NCBI GenBank assembly: GCA_019739225.1
Contig: JAHHDT010000007.1
Span: forward strand, 62,001-126,000
Direction: 5' to 3'
DNA from: Aquamicrobium sp.
Lineage (GTDB): Bacteria; Pseudomonadota; Alphaproteobacteria; Rhizobiales; Rhizobiaceae
Length of the DNA stretch: 64,000 nt
Shown here: in pieces, positions 36,911-44,270 of the stretch
Layout of the letters: each line of letters opens with the position of its first letter
How positions within the stretch are numbered: position 1 is the stretch's first letter
Program-made: the position numbers and the translations under genes
Notes under the pieces: generated by a model
What the model saw: only the letters and a program-made list of their open reading frames with translations
The model's database searches: none
Told to the model about the DNA's origin: nothing

Positions 36911-37644
36911 TGCGCCTGTCCATTTCAGCGCTGATGCTACTGGTGCTTATCGCACCGGCCACCGCGCAGCAGCTCGACCTTGGTGGCCTGACCGAACAGC
37001 TCGAAGGCCAGACCGTCGGCTCGATCATCCAGCTCTTCGGACTGTTGACGGTCCTGTCGCTCGCGCCCGGCATTCTCATCATGGTGACGAGCTTCACGCG
37101 GTTCATCATCGTCTTTTCCATCCTGCGCTCCGGCATCGGCCTGCCGAGCACCCCGGCGAACCTGATCCTGGTCAGCCTCTCCCTGTTCATGACCTTCTAT
37201 GTGATGGGTCCGACCTTCGACCGGGCCTGGAACGAGGGCGTGCAGCCGCTGGTGGCCAACGAGATCAACGAGGAGGAAGCGTTCGGACGCATCTCCGAAC
37301 CGTTCCGGGATTTCATGATCGCCAATGTCCGCGACAAGGATTTCGACCTGTTTGCCGACCTCGCGCGCGAACGGGAACAGGCGGACGTTTCGGTGCAGGA
37401 TGCGGATTTCCGCATTCTCGTCCCGGCGTTCATGATCTCCGAGATCCGACGCGGGTTCGAGATCGGCTTTCTGATCGTGCTGCCGTTTCTGGTGATAGAC
37501 CTGATCGTCGCAACGATAACGATGTCGATGGGCATGATGATGCTGCCGCCCGTGGTGGTCTCGCTTCCGTTCAAGATATTGTTCTTCGTCCTCATCGACG
37601 GCTGGAATCTGCTTGTTGGCAGTCTGGTACGCTCATTTGCTTAA
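36907..37644 (+). CDS. fliP: Flagellar export apparatus protein FliP
   Basis: 245 residues with a signal peptide (to about ATAQQ) and four helices: LSLAPGILIMVTSFTRFIIV, LVSLSLFMTFYVMGPTFD, then FEIGFLIVLPFLVIDLIVAT and SMGMMMLPPVVVSLPFKI, all classic FliP signatures. Forms the export-gate core. It ends the operon; a hairpin overlaps its stop codon. Confidence 0.97.
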   Translation: MMRLSISALMLLVLIAPATAQQLDLGGLTEQLEGQTVGSIIQLFGLLTVLSLAPGILIMVTSFTRFIIVFSILRSGIGLPSTPANLILVSLSLFMTFYVMGPTFDRAWNEGVQPLVANEINEEEAFGRISEPFRDFMIANVRDKDFDLFADLAREREQADVSVQDADFRILVPAFMISEIRRGFEIGFLIVLPFLVIDLIVATITMSMGMMMLPPVVVSLPFKILFFVLIDGWNLLVGSLVRSFA

Positions 37645-37667
37645 CGCGCTGATTCAGAGCGCGTTAA
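37641..37667 (+). terminator. Hairpin overlapping the fliP stop codon
   Basis: A perfect 10-base stem (TTAACGCGCT, 37641-37650, with AGCGCGTTAA, 37658-37667) and a 7-base loop; the TAA stop of fliP lies in the left arm. No T-tract follows directly (CCATCTGATTTT), so it may be an attenuating or mRNA 3'-end structure rather than a strong terminator. Confidence 0.6.
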
Positions 37668-37688
37668 CCATCTGATTTTCCAACAAAA

Positions 37689-37707
37689 ATTAACCACGCT
37701 GCTTATC
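37689..37707 (+). promoter_or_regulatory. Flagellin 1 upstream element
   Basis: ATTAACCACGCTGCTTATC lies 90 bases before the conserved leader of flagellin 1. Related TTAACCATGTTTCTTAG elements lie 91 and 89 bases before the leaders of flagellins 2 and 3, so it is a likely shared promoter or activator site. Confidence 0.5.
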
Positions 37708-37778
37708 TCATCCGTAGGGTTTGAACCCTAGAACGGATTGCGAGGGGCAGATTGGTAAGGGGACTTCCAACCGATCGG

Positions 37779-37850
37779 GCATGAGGCCGCGCCGCTTCGC
37801 TGGTGAGAATCCGGCATGTCAATTTTGTATCGAGTACAAGGCGTATCCTC
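37779..37850 (+). promoter_or_regulatory. Conserved 72-base leader of flagellin 1
   Basis: Starts GCATGA, has CCGGCATG at leader positions 33-40 and CAAGGCGTAT at 59-68, directly before the ATG. These blocks recur at the same distances before flagellins 2 and 3. AAGG serves as ribosome site. Candidate FlbT-binding mRNA leader. Confidence 0.6.
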
Positions 37851-38648
37851 ATGACGAGTCTTCTGACCAACGCGTCCGCAATGACGGCGCTCCAGACCCT
37901 TACCAACACCAACAAGAACCTGGCCACGACCCAGAACCGCATCGCCACCGGCGCGCGCGTCAACGAAGCTTCCGACAACGCTGCTTACTGGTCGATCTCG
38001 GTCGGCATGAAGAACCAGAGCAACCTGCAGTCGGTCGTCAAGGACTCGATGGGCTTCGGCAAGGCCATTCTCGACGCGGCCTATACCGGCCTCGACGAGG
38101 CCATCAAGCTGACCTCGGAAATCCACTCCCGCTACCTTGCCCGTGCACAGGACGGCGTGGACACCGACGCCATCGACGCCGAAATCGCCGAGCTGAAGAC
38201 GGCCATTCAGGAAATCGCGACGGCTGCCGACTTCGAGGGCCAGAACCTGCTCGCCACCGCTGGCGCCGACGTCACGGTCGTGACCGGCTACATCAAGGGC
38301 GACGGCACCGCTGGCACGAGCGAGACCAAGACCCTGACGCTCAGCGCCTTCGATCTCGAGGCCGAGACGGCGAACATGACCGACGCCGACACCACGGAAG
38401 CGTCGCTGGTCGCGCTGCGTGAAGCTGCTTCGGACCTCGGCGCGAAGAAGATCCGTCTCGACGCGCAGCTCAGCTTCACCTCGAAGCTGAAGGACGCGCT
38501 CGACCGCGGCGTCGGCCAGCTCGTCGATGCCGACATGAACGCCGAGTCGGCACGCCTTTCGGCTCTGCAGGTTCAGCAGCAGCTCGGCATTCAGGCGCTG
38601 TCGATCGCCAACTCGTCGAGCCAGAACATCCTGTCGCTCTTCCGCTAA
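37851..38648 (+). CDS. Flagellin 1
   Basis: 265 residues: D0/D1 N-terminal helices (MTSLLTNASAMTALQTLTNT, then QNRIATGARVNEASDNAAYW), short central region containing VVTGYIKGDGTAG, and C-terminal LVDADMNAESARLSALQVQQ and SIANSSSQNILSLFR. It is a filament subunit; the hypervariable D2/D3 domains are almost absent, so the filament should be thin-walled. ATG 37851 follows the conserved leader. It is nearly identical to flagellin 2 in many stretches. Specific fla letters cannot be assigned from sequence alone. Confidence 0.96.
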   Translation: MTSLLTNASAMTALQTLTNTNKNLATTQNRIATGARVNEASDNAAYWSISVGMKNQSNLQSVVKDSMGFGKAILDAAYTGLDEAIKLTSEIHSRYLARAQDGVDTDAIDAEIAELKTAIQEIATAADFEGQNLLATAGADVTVVTGYIKGDGTAGTSETKTLTLSAFDLEAETANMTDADTTEASLVALREAASDLGAKKIRLDAQLSFTSKLKDALDRGVGQLVDADMNAESARLSALQVQQQLGIQALSIANSSSQNILSLFR

Positions 38649-38694
38649 GACGTTCACTGACCGAGATGGGCTAGCGCCTGTCTCACTCCAGTCA

Positions 38695-38723
38695 GGCCGC
38701 GCCCCCAGGGCGCGGCCTTTTTT
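38695..38723 (+). terminator. Rho-independent terminator after flagellin 1
   Basis: 10-base GC stem GGCCGCGCCC (38695-38704) with GGGCGCGGCC (38708-38717), loop CCA, then six T. Flagellin 1 is therefore transcribed as its own unit. Confidence 0.92.
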
Positions 38724-38801
38724 GCTTTTATCGGGACGCCAATCGCGAGGTTTTGCCCCAAGGGTTAAGCGAAAGCCTAAAATTTTCAGCAAAAGCAAAT
38801 C

Positions 38802-38819
38802 GTTAACCATGTTTCTTAG
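38802..38819 (+). promoter_or_regulatory. Flagellin 2 upstream element
   Basis: GTTAACCATGTTTCTTAG, identical in 17 of 18 positions to the element before flagellin 3 and at the same distance from the leader. Likely promoter or activator site. Confidence 0.55.
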
Positions 38820-38892
38820 GTTGCGATTAGCCATTGCTGTTTACATCTGCGGTCAAGAGCGGGCCGGGAGGAAACACGCAGTGTACCGGCTG

Positions 38893-38964
38893 GCATGATG
38901 CCCCTCCGCTTAGCCGGCAGTTGTCCGGCATGCCAGTATAGTACTCAGTACAAGGCGTATTCTT
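38893..38964 (+). promoter_or_regulatory. Conserved 72-base leader of flagellin 2
   Basis: GCATGATGCC opening, CCGGCATG at 33-40, CAAGGCGTAT at 59-68; the same layout as flagellin 1. Together with the upstream part, terminator and element this accounts for the 316-base gap between flagellins 1 and 2. Confidence 0.6.
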
Positions 38965-39762
38965 ATGACGAGTCTTCTGACCAACGCGTCCGCAATGACG
39001 GCGCTCCAGACCCTTACCAGCACCAACAAGAACCTGGCCACGACCCAGAACCGCATCGCCACCGGCGAGCGCGTTTCCCAGGCTTCCGACAATGCCGCCT
39101 ACTGGTCGATTTCGGTCGGCATGAAGAACCAGTCAAGCCTCCAGTCGGTCGTCAAGGATTCCATCGGCTTCGGCAAGGCGATCCTCGACGCGGCCTATAC
39201 CGGCCTCGACGAAGCCATCAAGCTGACCTCGGAAATCCATCAGCGCTACCTTGCCCGTGAGCAGGACGGTGTGGACACGGCAGCCATCGATGCCGAAATC
39301 GTGGAGCTGAAGACGGCGATCGAAGAAATCGCCCAGGCCGCCGACTTCGAGGGCCAGAACCTGCTCGCCACCGGTGGCGCCGCTGTCACCGTCGTGACCG
39401 GCTACATCAAGGGCGACGGCACTGCCGGCTCCACCGAGACCAAGACCCTGACGCTTAACGCCTACGATCTCGAGGCCGAGACGGCGAACATGACCGACGC
39501 CGACACCACGGAAGCGTCGCTGGTCGCCATGCGTGAAGCCGCTTCGGAACTCGGCGCGATGAAGACCCGCCTCGACGCGCAGCTCAGCTTCACCTCGAAG
39601 CTGATGGATGCGCTCGATCGCGGCGTTGGTCAGCTCGTCGATGCCGACATGAACGCCGAGTCTGCACGCCTTTCGGCTCTGCAGACCCAGCAGCAGCTCG
39701 GCATTCAGTCGCTGTCGATCGCCAACTCCAACAGCCAGAACATCCTGTCGCTCTTCCGCTAA
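38965..39762 (+). CDS. Flagellin 2
   Basis: 265 residues, same architecture as flagellin 1 with a few substitutions (for example GERVSQASD in place of GARVNEASD, and MKTRLDAQ for KKIRLDAQ). The first about 100 bases differ from flagellin 1 at one position and the stretch encoding EAETANMTDADTTEASLVA is unchanged at DNA level, suggesting recent conversion or duplication. It has its own promoter, leader and terminator. Confidence 0.96.
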   Translation: MTSLLTNASAMTALQTLTSTNKNLATTQNRIATGERVSQASDNAAYWSISVGMKNQSSLQSVVKDSIGFGKAILDAAYTGLDEAIKLTSEIHQRYLAREQDGVDTAAIDAEIVELKTAIEEIAQAADFEGQNLLATGGAAVTVVTGYIKGDGTAGSTETKTLTLNAYDLEAETANMTDADTTEASLVAMREAASELGAMKTRLDAQLSFTSKLMDALDRGVGQLVDADMNAESARLSALQTQQQLGIQSLSIANSNSQNILSLFR

Positions 39763-39801
39763 GGAGCAAGGTAGGGGCCATCCAGCCCCGCACAATTCAG
39801 A

Positions 39802-39830
39802 GGCCGCGCTTCCCAGGAGGCGCGGCCTTT
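39802..39830 (+). terminator. Terminator after flagellin 2
   Basis: 8-base stem GGCCGCGC (39802-39809) with GCGCGGCC (39820-39827), 10-base loop, followed by TTTA. Weaker T-tract than after flagellin 1 but the same design. Confidence 0.8.
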
Positions 39831-39918
39831 ACCATTTGCAAACTAAAGTTTCTTTTGTATAAATATTTATCTTTGATTTTTACTAATTATAAACCAAAAA
39901 TATTAGCATTTATATTTC

Positions 39919-39936
39919 ATTAACCATGTTTCTTAG
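39919..39936 (+). promoter_or_regulatory. Flagellin 3 upstream element preceded by an AT-rich tract
   Basis: ATTAACCATGTTTCTTAG lies 89 bases before the leader. The about 90 bases before it (39831-39918) are strongly AT-rich (TATAAATATTTAT-like runs) in an otherwise GC-rich region, resembling an UP element or a nucleoid-protein site. Confidence 0.55.
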
Positions 39937-40007
39937 CCTCTCATTATCCATCCTTGTTCATAAATGACGTCAACAAGCGGGCCGGACCGAGTTTGTAGTT
40001 TCCGGGG

Positions 40008-40079
40008 GCATGACGCCAATCCGCCACGCCGGCAATCAGCCCGGCATGTCGTGACGTAATCAGTTCAAGGCGTATAAAA
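40008..40079 (+). promoter_or_regulatory. Conserved 72-base leader of flagellin 3
   Basis: GCATGACGCC opening, CCCGGCATG shifted by one base, CAAGGCGTAT at 59-68 before the ATG. More diverged between these blocks than the other two leaders, so the blocks appear to be under selection. Confidence 0.6.
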
Positions 40080-40886
40080 ATGGCTAGTCTCCTGACCAAT
40101 GCCGCCGCGATGACGGCGCTGCAAACCCTCTCCAGCACCAACAAGAAGCTTGCTGTAACCCAGAACCGCATTGCCACAGGCGAGCGCGTTTCCCAGGCAT
40201 CCGACAATGCCGCCTACTGGTCGATCTCGGTGGGCATGAAGAGCCAGAGCAACCTCCTCGGCGTCGTGAAGGACTCGATCGGCTTCGGCCAGGCGATCCT
40301 CGACGCCGCCTATACCGGCCTTGACGAGGCCATCAAGCTGACTACGGAAATTCACTCCCGCTATCTGGCGATGGAGCAGGATGGCACCGACACGGCCGCG
40401 CTCCAGGCGGAAATCGACGAGTTGGTTGCCGCCATGCAGGAAATCGCCGGCGCCGCCGATTTCGAGGGCCAGAATCTGCTGGCTTCTGCTCCTGCCGGCG
40501 CCAATGTCACCGTCGTTACCGGCTACATCAAGGGCGACGGCACGGCGGGTTCGACCGAAGTCAAGACGCTCACGCTGAACGCCTATGACCTCGAGGCCGA
40601 AGCGGCCACGATGACGGACGCGGACACGGCGGAAGTGGCGCTGTATGCGATGCGTGCGGCCGCCTCCGAACTGGGCGCGATGAAGGTGCGGCTCGAATCT
40701 CAGATGACCTTCACGTCGAAACTCATCGACGCCGTCGACCGCGGCGTCGGCCAGCTCGTCGACGCAGACATGAATGCTGAGTCGGCGAAGCTGTCGGCCC
40801 TTCAGGTACAGCAGCAGCTCGGCATCCAGGCGCTCTCGATCGCGAATTCGTCGAGCCAGAACATACTGACGCTGTTCCGGGGCTGA
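40080..40886 (+). CDS. Flagellin 3
   Basis: 268 residues; MASLLTNAAAMTALQTLSST start, GERVSQASDNAAYWSISVGM, GYIKGDGTAGSTEVKTLTLN, ending SIANSSSQNILTLFRG. More diverged from flagellins 1 and 2 than they are from each other, with an extra APAGAN insert before the central GYIKGDG motif. Own promoter, leader and terminator. Confidence 0.96.
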   Translation: MASLLTNAAAMTALQTLSSTNKKLAVTQNRIATGERVSQASDNAAYWSISVGMKSQSNLLGVVKDSIGFGQAILDAAYTGLDEAIKLTTEIHSRYLAMEQDGTDTAALQAEIDELVAAMQEIAGAADFEGQNLLASAPAGANVTVVTGYIKGDGTAGSTEVKTLTLNAYDLEAEAATMTDADTAEVALYAMRAAASELGAMKVRLESQMTFTSKLIDAVDRGVGQLVDADMNAESAKLSALQVQQQLGIQALSIANSSSQNILTLFRG

Positions 40887-40914
40887 TCGCTCAAAGCGTC
40901 CGACTTGACTAGCA

Positions 40915-40943
40915 CCGCGCTCCTGAAAGGGGCGCGGGGCTTT
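40915..40943 (+). terminator. Terminator after flagellin 3
   Basis: 9-base stem CCGCGCTCC (40915-40923) with GGGGCGCGG (40929-40937, one G-U pair), loop TGAAA, then GGCTTTC. Confidence 0.75.
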
Positions 40944-40985
40944 CTGCTGTCTGTCCCTTTCGTCAGCGTGTCCGCTTAACGAGCC

Positions 40986-40995
40986 GTTAACCATG
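40986..40995 (+). promoter_or_regulatory. Partial flagellin-type element before flagellin 4
   Basis: GTTAACCATG matches only the first half of the element of flagellins 2 and 3 and lies about 55 bases before the start instead of about 161; a second TTAACCA follows at about 41010. The 72-base leader is missing here. Confidence 0.35.
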
Positions 40996-41050
40996 AAAAT
41001 CTACTTATGGTTAACCAAATCAGCGGGCGTCACACAGAAGGGGCAGCACC

Positions 41051-42046
41051 TTGTCGAGCATCAATACGAACCCGGCAGCAATGACCGCGTTGCAGGTCCT
41101 GCACTCGACCAACAAGGCGTTGGAAGTCGTGCAGGGGCGGATTTCGACGGGTCTGCGCGTGTCGCAGGCATCCGACAACGCTGCCTACTGGTCCATCGCG
41201 ACCACGATGCGATCCGACAACAACGTCCTGTCGACGGTGCAGGATACGCTCGGCCTCGGCGCCAGCCGTGTTGACACGGCCTATACGGCGCTCGAGAGCG
41301 CCATCGGGCTTATCGACGAGATCAAGCAGAAGGTTCTTGCCGCAGTCGGCATGAGCGAGGACAACAAGGAGCGCATCCAGGAAGAAGTCGACGCTTTCCA
41401 GGAGCAGCTCCGTTTCACCGCGATGGCGGCGACATTCTCCGGGGCCAACTGGCTGTCGGTGAACTCACTCGCCGCCAATGGCCATCCTTCGAACGGCGTG
41501 CACAAGGAGGTCGACATCGTTTCGGCCTTCACTCGCGATCAGAACGGCGCGATCATCCTAGGCTACATCGGGATCGACGTGCAGTCGATAAAGCTCTACG
41601 ACGCCGCTGCGACCACCAATGAGACGATGGGAATGCTCGAAGGGCTTCGCCTCGGCACAACCGGGCTCCGCGACGACACCGCCACGGCCGCCGTGCCGGG
41701 CACGGTGGCGGCGACCGACGGCTATGCGGTTGCTTCGCTGAACGTCGTCGGGCACACCGACGAGCAGCTCGAGCAGATGCTGGCAGTGGTGGACCAGACG
41801 CTGGCGGAAATGGCCAACGCCGCGACCGCTATCGGCGCGATCAAGAAGCGTGTGGACCTGCAGAAGGATTACACGTCCAACCTGATGGACTCGATCGACC
41901 GCGGCGTCGGTCAGCTCGTCGATGCCGACATGAACAAGGAGTCGACCCGGCTGCAGGCGCTGCAGGTGCAGCAGCAGCTCGGCGTTCAGTCGCTCCAGAT
42001 TGCCAATTCCTACGCCGAGAACATTCTGCTGCTGTTCCGCAACTAA
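41051..42046 (+). CDS. Flagellin 4 (longer, divergent)
   Basis: 331 residues; the ends are flagellin-like (SSINTNPAAMTALQVLHSTN; RISTGLRVSQASDNAAYWSI; SLQIANSYAENILLLFRN) but the central region is about 65 residues longer and unrelated to the other three. The start codon is TTG with GAAGGGG upstream; no ATG fits the conserved N-terminus. The weak start and different leader suggest a lower expressed or differently controlled minor flagellin. Confidence 0.94.
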   Translation: MSSINTNPAAMTALQVLHSTNKALEVVQGRISTGLRVSQASDNAAYWSIATTMRSDNNVLSTVQDTLGLGASRVDTAYTALESAIGLIDEIKQKVLAAVGMSEDNKERIQEEVDAFQEQLRFTAMAATFSGANWLSVNSLAANGHPSNGVHKEVDIVSAFTRDQNGAIILGYIGIDVQSIKLYDAAATTNETMGMLEGLRLGTTGLRDDTATAAVPGTVAATDGYAVASLNVVGHTDEQLEQMLAVVDQTLAEMANAATAIGAIKKRVDLQKDYTSNLMDSIDRGVGQLVDADMNKESTRLQALQVQQQLGVQSLQIANSYAENILLLFRN

Positions 42047-42068
42047 CGTAGGCGTCGGCTATAACCAT

Positions 42069-42113
42069 CTCACGGGTCGCCCGTGAGGGCGGCCCGCTTG
42101 CGCATCGGGCCGC
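42069..42113. terminator. Double hairpin between convergent flagellin 4 and polymerase genes
   Basis: Two perfect 8-base stems: CTCACGGG/CCCGTGAG (42069-42087, loop TCG) and GCGGCCCG/CGGGCCGC (42089-42113, 9-base loop). They occupy the 70-base gap between two converging genes, so a bidirectional terminator is likely. Confidence 0.75.
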
Positions 42114-42116
42114 GGT

Positions 42117-43478
42117 TTACACGCGCCGCAGCCGCTCGCCCATGTTCCAGAATATGCCGATGATGAGACCCGACAGCAGCGTGTGGTAGAGTGGCACGTC
42201 GAGGTCTTCCGTCAGGTACCAGACCAGGACGACGAAGAGCGCGCGGGCCAGAAAAATAATCTCCAGACGCGATTCTATCGTTATCCGCGTACTGCGGGCG
42301 AAGGCAGCCACCTGCACCACGATCATTCGGACGGTCAGGGTAAGATAGAAGGCCAGGAACAGGCCGAGCCCGATCAGCCCGCCGCGCGTGAAGGTCGACA
42401 CCATGCTCGAATGCGAGCCGATCGGAATTTCCGCAAGTGAGACGTCGACCGGCTTGATACCCAGCCCGAAGATCAGGTTCTGGTCCAGCACCATGCGGAT
42501 CGCGAGGGCATAGGTCTCCAGCCGCGTCGCGGTGGATCCCGCGCGGGACTCGGCAACCGACTGTGCCGAAGCCTGGAACAGATCGACCAGGTCCGAGCCG
42601 AACAGAGCGACCACGGCCAGGACCAACGGCCCGAGCAGAATTGCGCCGAGCATTACGCCGCCCCGCCAGACCACCGCCAGGAACGCAAGCGAAGCGACAT
42701 AGGCGAGACTGGTCGTGCGGCTGCCGAACGGCAGCAGCATCGGCAGGATCGAGAGTTCCAGAAGTATGGCCCACATGAACATGCGCCGGCGGATCAGGTA
42801 GATGGCGCCCATTGCGCCCAGCATGACGACCTGGATCGCGCTTTCGGTGGCGTAGACACCCATACCGTGATTTCGGGAGACGACCCCGCCGTTGATCCAG
42901 TCACTCTCCACGACGATGTTTAGGGCGTAGGTGCCGAGGATGCCCGGCAACTGGCCGAGGTTACCTAAAATCAGCGAATAGAAGTAGATTCGGCTTTGGC
43001 CGGACACCGCCGAATAGCCCATGGTCACCACCATGAAGACGACATAGGAGATGTAGGCGATAAGGGCTGCGCCGTAGATCGTGTCCTTGGGCCAGATGCC
43101 GCGGTTGTTGCGCGGGGCATGGTCGAGCTGCCGCCCGAAATTGATGAAGACCAGAAGCAGCAGCAGGACGGATATGTTGTAGGCGGCACCGAAGGCGCGC
43201 TCGCCCTGGAAATGGGTCATCATTGCCAGAAAGAGCGAGAAGGCGAGCGCCGCCGCCAGTGACAGAAGCTGCCACTCGGGGAGTGCGAAACGCACCATTC
43301 CAAAGGCGAGGACGAGCCCCACGAGGTAGACCCAGGGCAGATCGGTGCCAAGCGCCCAGTTCACCGGCAGCATGACGATGGTCGCGGCAATGAGGAAGCA
43401 TTGCAGCGCCCATGCGTCGGTGACGATCGGACCGGCCGATCGCCTCACGTTGCCTCTCGTATCGCCTATCGCCGCCAT
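42117..43478 (-). CDS. Wzy/O-antigen-ligase-like polysaccharide polymerase
   Basis: 453 residues, about 11-12 membrane helices and a large periplasmic loop around residues 300-370 (TRLETYALAIRMVLDQNLIFGLGIKP ... GSHSSMVSTFTRGGLIGLGL in parts). This G.G....-SH-N/S pattern is typical of the Wzy_C/O-antigen ligase superfamily. It should polymerise lipid-linked repeats at the periplasmic face. It starts 7 bases after the WecG-type gene and is the last gene of that operon. Role parallels HfsC. Confidence 0.82.
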   Translation of the reverse strand: MAAIGDTRGNVRRSAGPIVTDAWALQCFLIAATIVMLPVNWALGTDLPWVYLVGLVLAFGMVRFALPEWQLLSLAAALAFSLFLAMMTHFQGERAFGAAYNISVLLLLLVFINFGRQLDHAPRNNRGIWPKDTIYGAALIAYISYVVFMVVTMGYSAVSGQSRIYFYSLILGNLGQLPGILGTYALNIVVESDWINGGVVSRNHGMGVYATESAIQVVMLGAMGAIYLIRRRMFMWAILLELSILPMLLPFGSRTTSLAYVASLAFLAVVWRGGVMLGAILLGPLVLAVVALFGSDLVDLFQASAQSVAESRAGSTATRLETYALAIRMVLDQNLIFGLGIKPVDVSLAEIPIGSHSSMVSTFTRGGLIGLGLFLAFYLTLTVRMIVVQVAAFARSTRITIESRLEIIFLARALFVVLVWYLTEDLDVPLYHTLLSGLIIGIFWNMGERLRRV

Positions 43479-43485
43479 CGAGGTA

Positions 43486-44259
43486 TCACCCGGTCCGCGT
43501 CAGCAGAAGATAGAGGCTGTGGGGATTGGTAATCAGGTAGCGCATCGCCAGCCGGCGCGGCTCGAGCACCGTGCGGTAGAGCCATTCAAGCCCCGCCTTC
43601 TGCATCCAGACGGGAGCGCGGGAGCGGGAGCCTGACAGGAAGTTGAACAGGCCGCCAGAGGTCTTGACCACCTTGACGCTCTTCAGCCGGTCGATGTTGC
43701 GCAGCACGAACTCCTGCTCACGCGGCACGCCGAGACCGATCCAAAGGATGTCCGGCTGCAGCCGGTCGAGATCCTCGAACAACGCTTCCTCGCCTGCCGC
43801 GTCCAGATAGCCATGCGAGTAGCCGGCAAGCTTGATCCGCGGAAAGCGGTGGCGGACCGTCGCGGCAGCGCGCTCGATCTCGTCCGGCGTGGTGCCGAAC
43901 ATGTAGTAGGAGGTGCCTTCCGGCAGCAGCAGGCTCGCATCGTCGAACAGGTCCGTCGTGCTGGTGCGGTCAGGTACCGGCTTGGAGGTCAGCAGGTGGG
44001 AGATCGTCACCATCGGCTGGCCGTCCGCGCTGATAACATCTGCCTGATCGAACAGCCGTCTTATCTTGCTGCTGCGCGCATACATGGACAGGACCTGTCC
44101 ATTCGACGAGGTCATGAAAAGCGGCTGTTCCAATTCGGGCAAGCGTCCCGCGATGGCGTCGTCCATGAGTTGTACCGTCTCGCGCAGGCTGAGGCGGGCG
44201 TTTGCCATTCCGCCAAGCTTGCAGACCGGCACGAGGTCACGAATTTTCTGGTTGCGCAT
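43486..44259 (-). CDS. WecG/TagA/CpsF-family glycosyltransferase (HfsJ-like role)
   Basis: 257 residues of GT26 type: ADVISADGQPMV (catalytic Asp region, about residue 77), LWIGLGVPREQEFVLRN, then SGGLFNFLSGSRSRAPVWMQ and GLEWLYRTVLEPRRLAMRY near the end. It should add the second sugar to an undecaprenyl-linked monosaccharide, which fits its place directly after the priming transferase. ATG 44259 follows AGGAAG at 7 bases; the longer frame lies inside the previous gene and was rejected. Confidence 0.9.
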   Translation of the reverse strand: MRNQKIRDLVPVCKLGGMANARLSLRETVQLMDDAIAGRLPELEQPLFMTSSNGQVLSMYARSSKIRRLFDQADVISADGQPMVTISHLLTSKPVPDRTSTTDLFDDASLLLPEGTSYYMFGTTPDEIERAAATVRHRFPRIKLAGYSHGYLDAAGEEALFEDLDRLQPDILWIGLGVPREQEFVLRNIDRLKSVKVVKTSGGLFNFLSGSRSRAPVWMQKAGLEWLYRTVLEPRRLAMRYLITNPHSLYLLLTRTG

Positions 44260-44270
44260 TGTGATCTTCC

